Positions 5,289 to 6,700 of a stretch of 6,700 nt of DNA are shown here, piece after piece. The position numbers and the translations under genes are program-made. The stretch is taken from assembly GCA_021838985.1 (NCBI GenBank), contig JAKCCC010000110.1, positions 1 to 6,700 of the forward strand, read 5' to 3'. The notes below the pieces were generated by a model. The model was given only the letters and a program-made list of their open reading frames with translations. It was not told the origin of the DNA and ran no database searches. Within the stretch, counting starts at the first letter, position 1; every line of letters starts with the position of its first letter. This DNA is from Planctomycetota bacterium. Its GTDB lineage: Bacteria; Planctomycetota; Phycisphaerae; WQYP01.

Positions 5289-6700
<1,412 letters not shown>

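Overview
The window is GC-rich bacterial DNA holding six protein genes, two of them cut by the window edges, with moderately long intergenic gaps. No rRNA, tRNA, CRISPR array or intact mobile element was seen. No marker gene is present, so taxonomy is tentative. A Planctomycetota-like bacterium (perhaps Phycisphaerae) is my best guess, from the style of the PIG-L deacetylase and the small membrane protein, but other GC-rich phyla are possible.

Layout. Positions 1-993 (minus) encode a membrane-anchored S41/CtpA-type protease whose catalytic end lies off the left edge. A 439-base divergent gap (994-1432) contains several inverted repeats and three related copies of a GGGTGTGGC motif, so it may hold a structured leader or regulatory element. 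Positions 1433-2377 (plus) encode CbiB/CobD, the adenosylcobinamide-phosphate synthase of cobalamin synthesis. A 364-base gap follows (2378-2741). Its left half has short tandem repeats. Its right half has a near-consensus sigma-70 promoter with an AT-rich upstream stretch and a hairpin leader. This drives a 146-residue four-helix membrane protein of unknown function (2742-3182).

After a further 241-base gap with a hairpin and an extended -10 element, a PIG-L (LmbE-like) zinc deacetylase (3424-4197) overlaps by four bases (ATGA) a SpoIVFB-like M50 intramembrane protease (4194-5216) that carries a C-terminal double zinc ribbon. The last gene, class II fumarase (fumC), runs convergently from the right edge (beyond 6700) to 5289.

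How they fit together. Only the PIG-L and M50 genes look like a translationally coupled pair. The others appear to be separate transcription units for housekeeping functions: a TCA-cycle enzyme, a late cobalamin enzyme and two proteases. An S41 protease and an SpoIVFB-type M50 protease lie within about 3 kb of each other. This recalls the CtpB/SpoIVFB proteolytic cascade of Bacillus, but a link here is inference. I found no clear novel multi-gene system. The best candidates for something undescribed are the structured region upstream of cbiB and the zinc-ribbon M50 protease paired with PIG-L.
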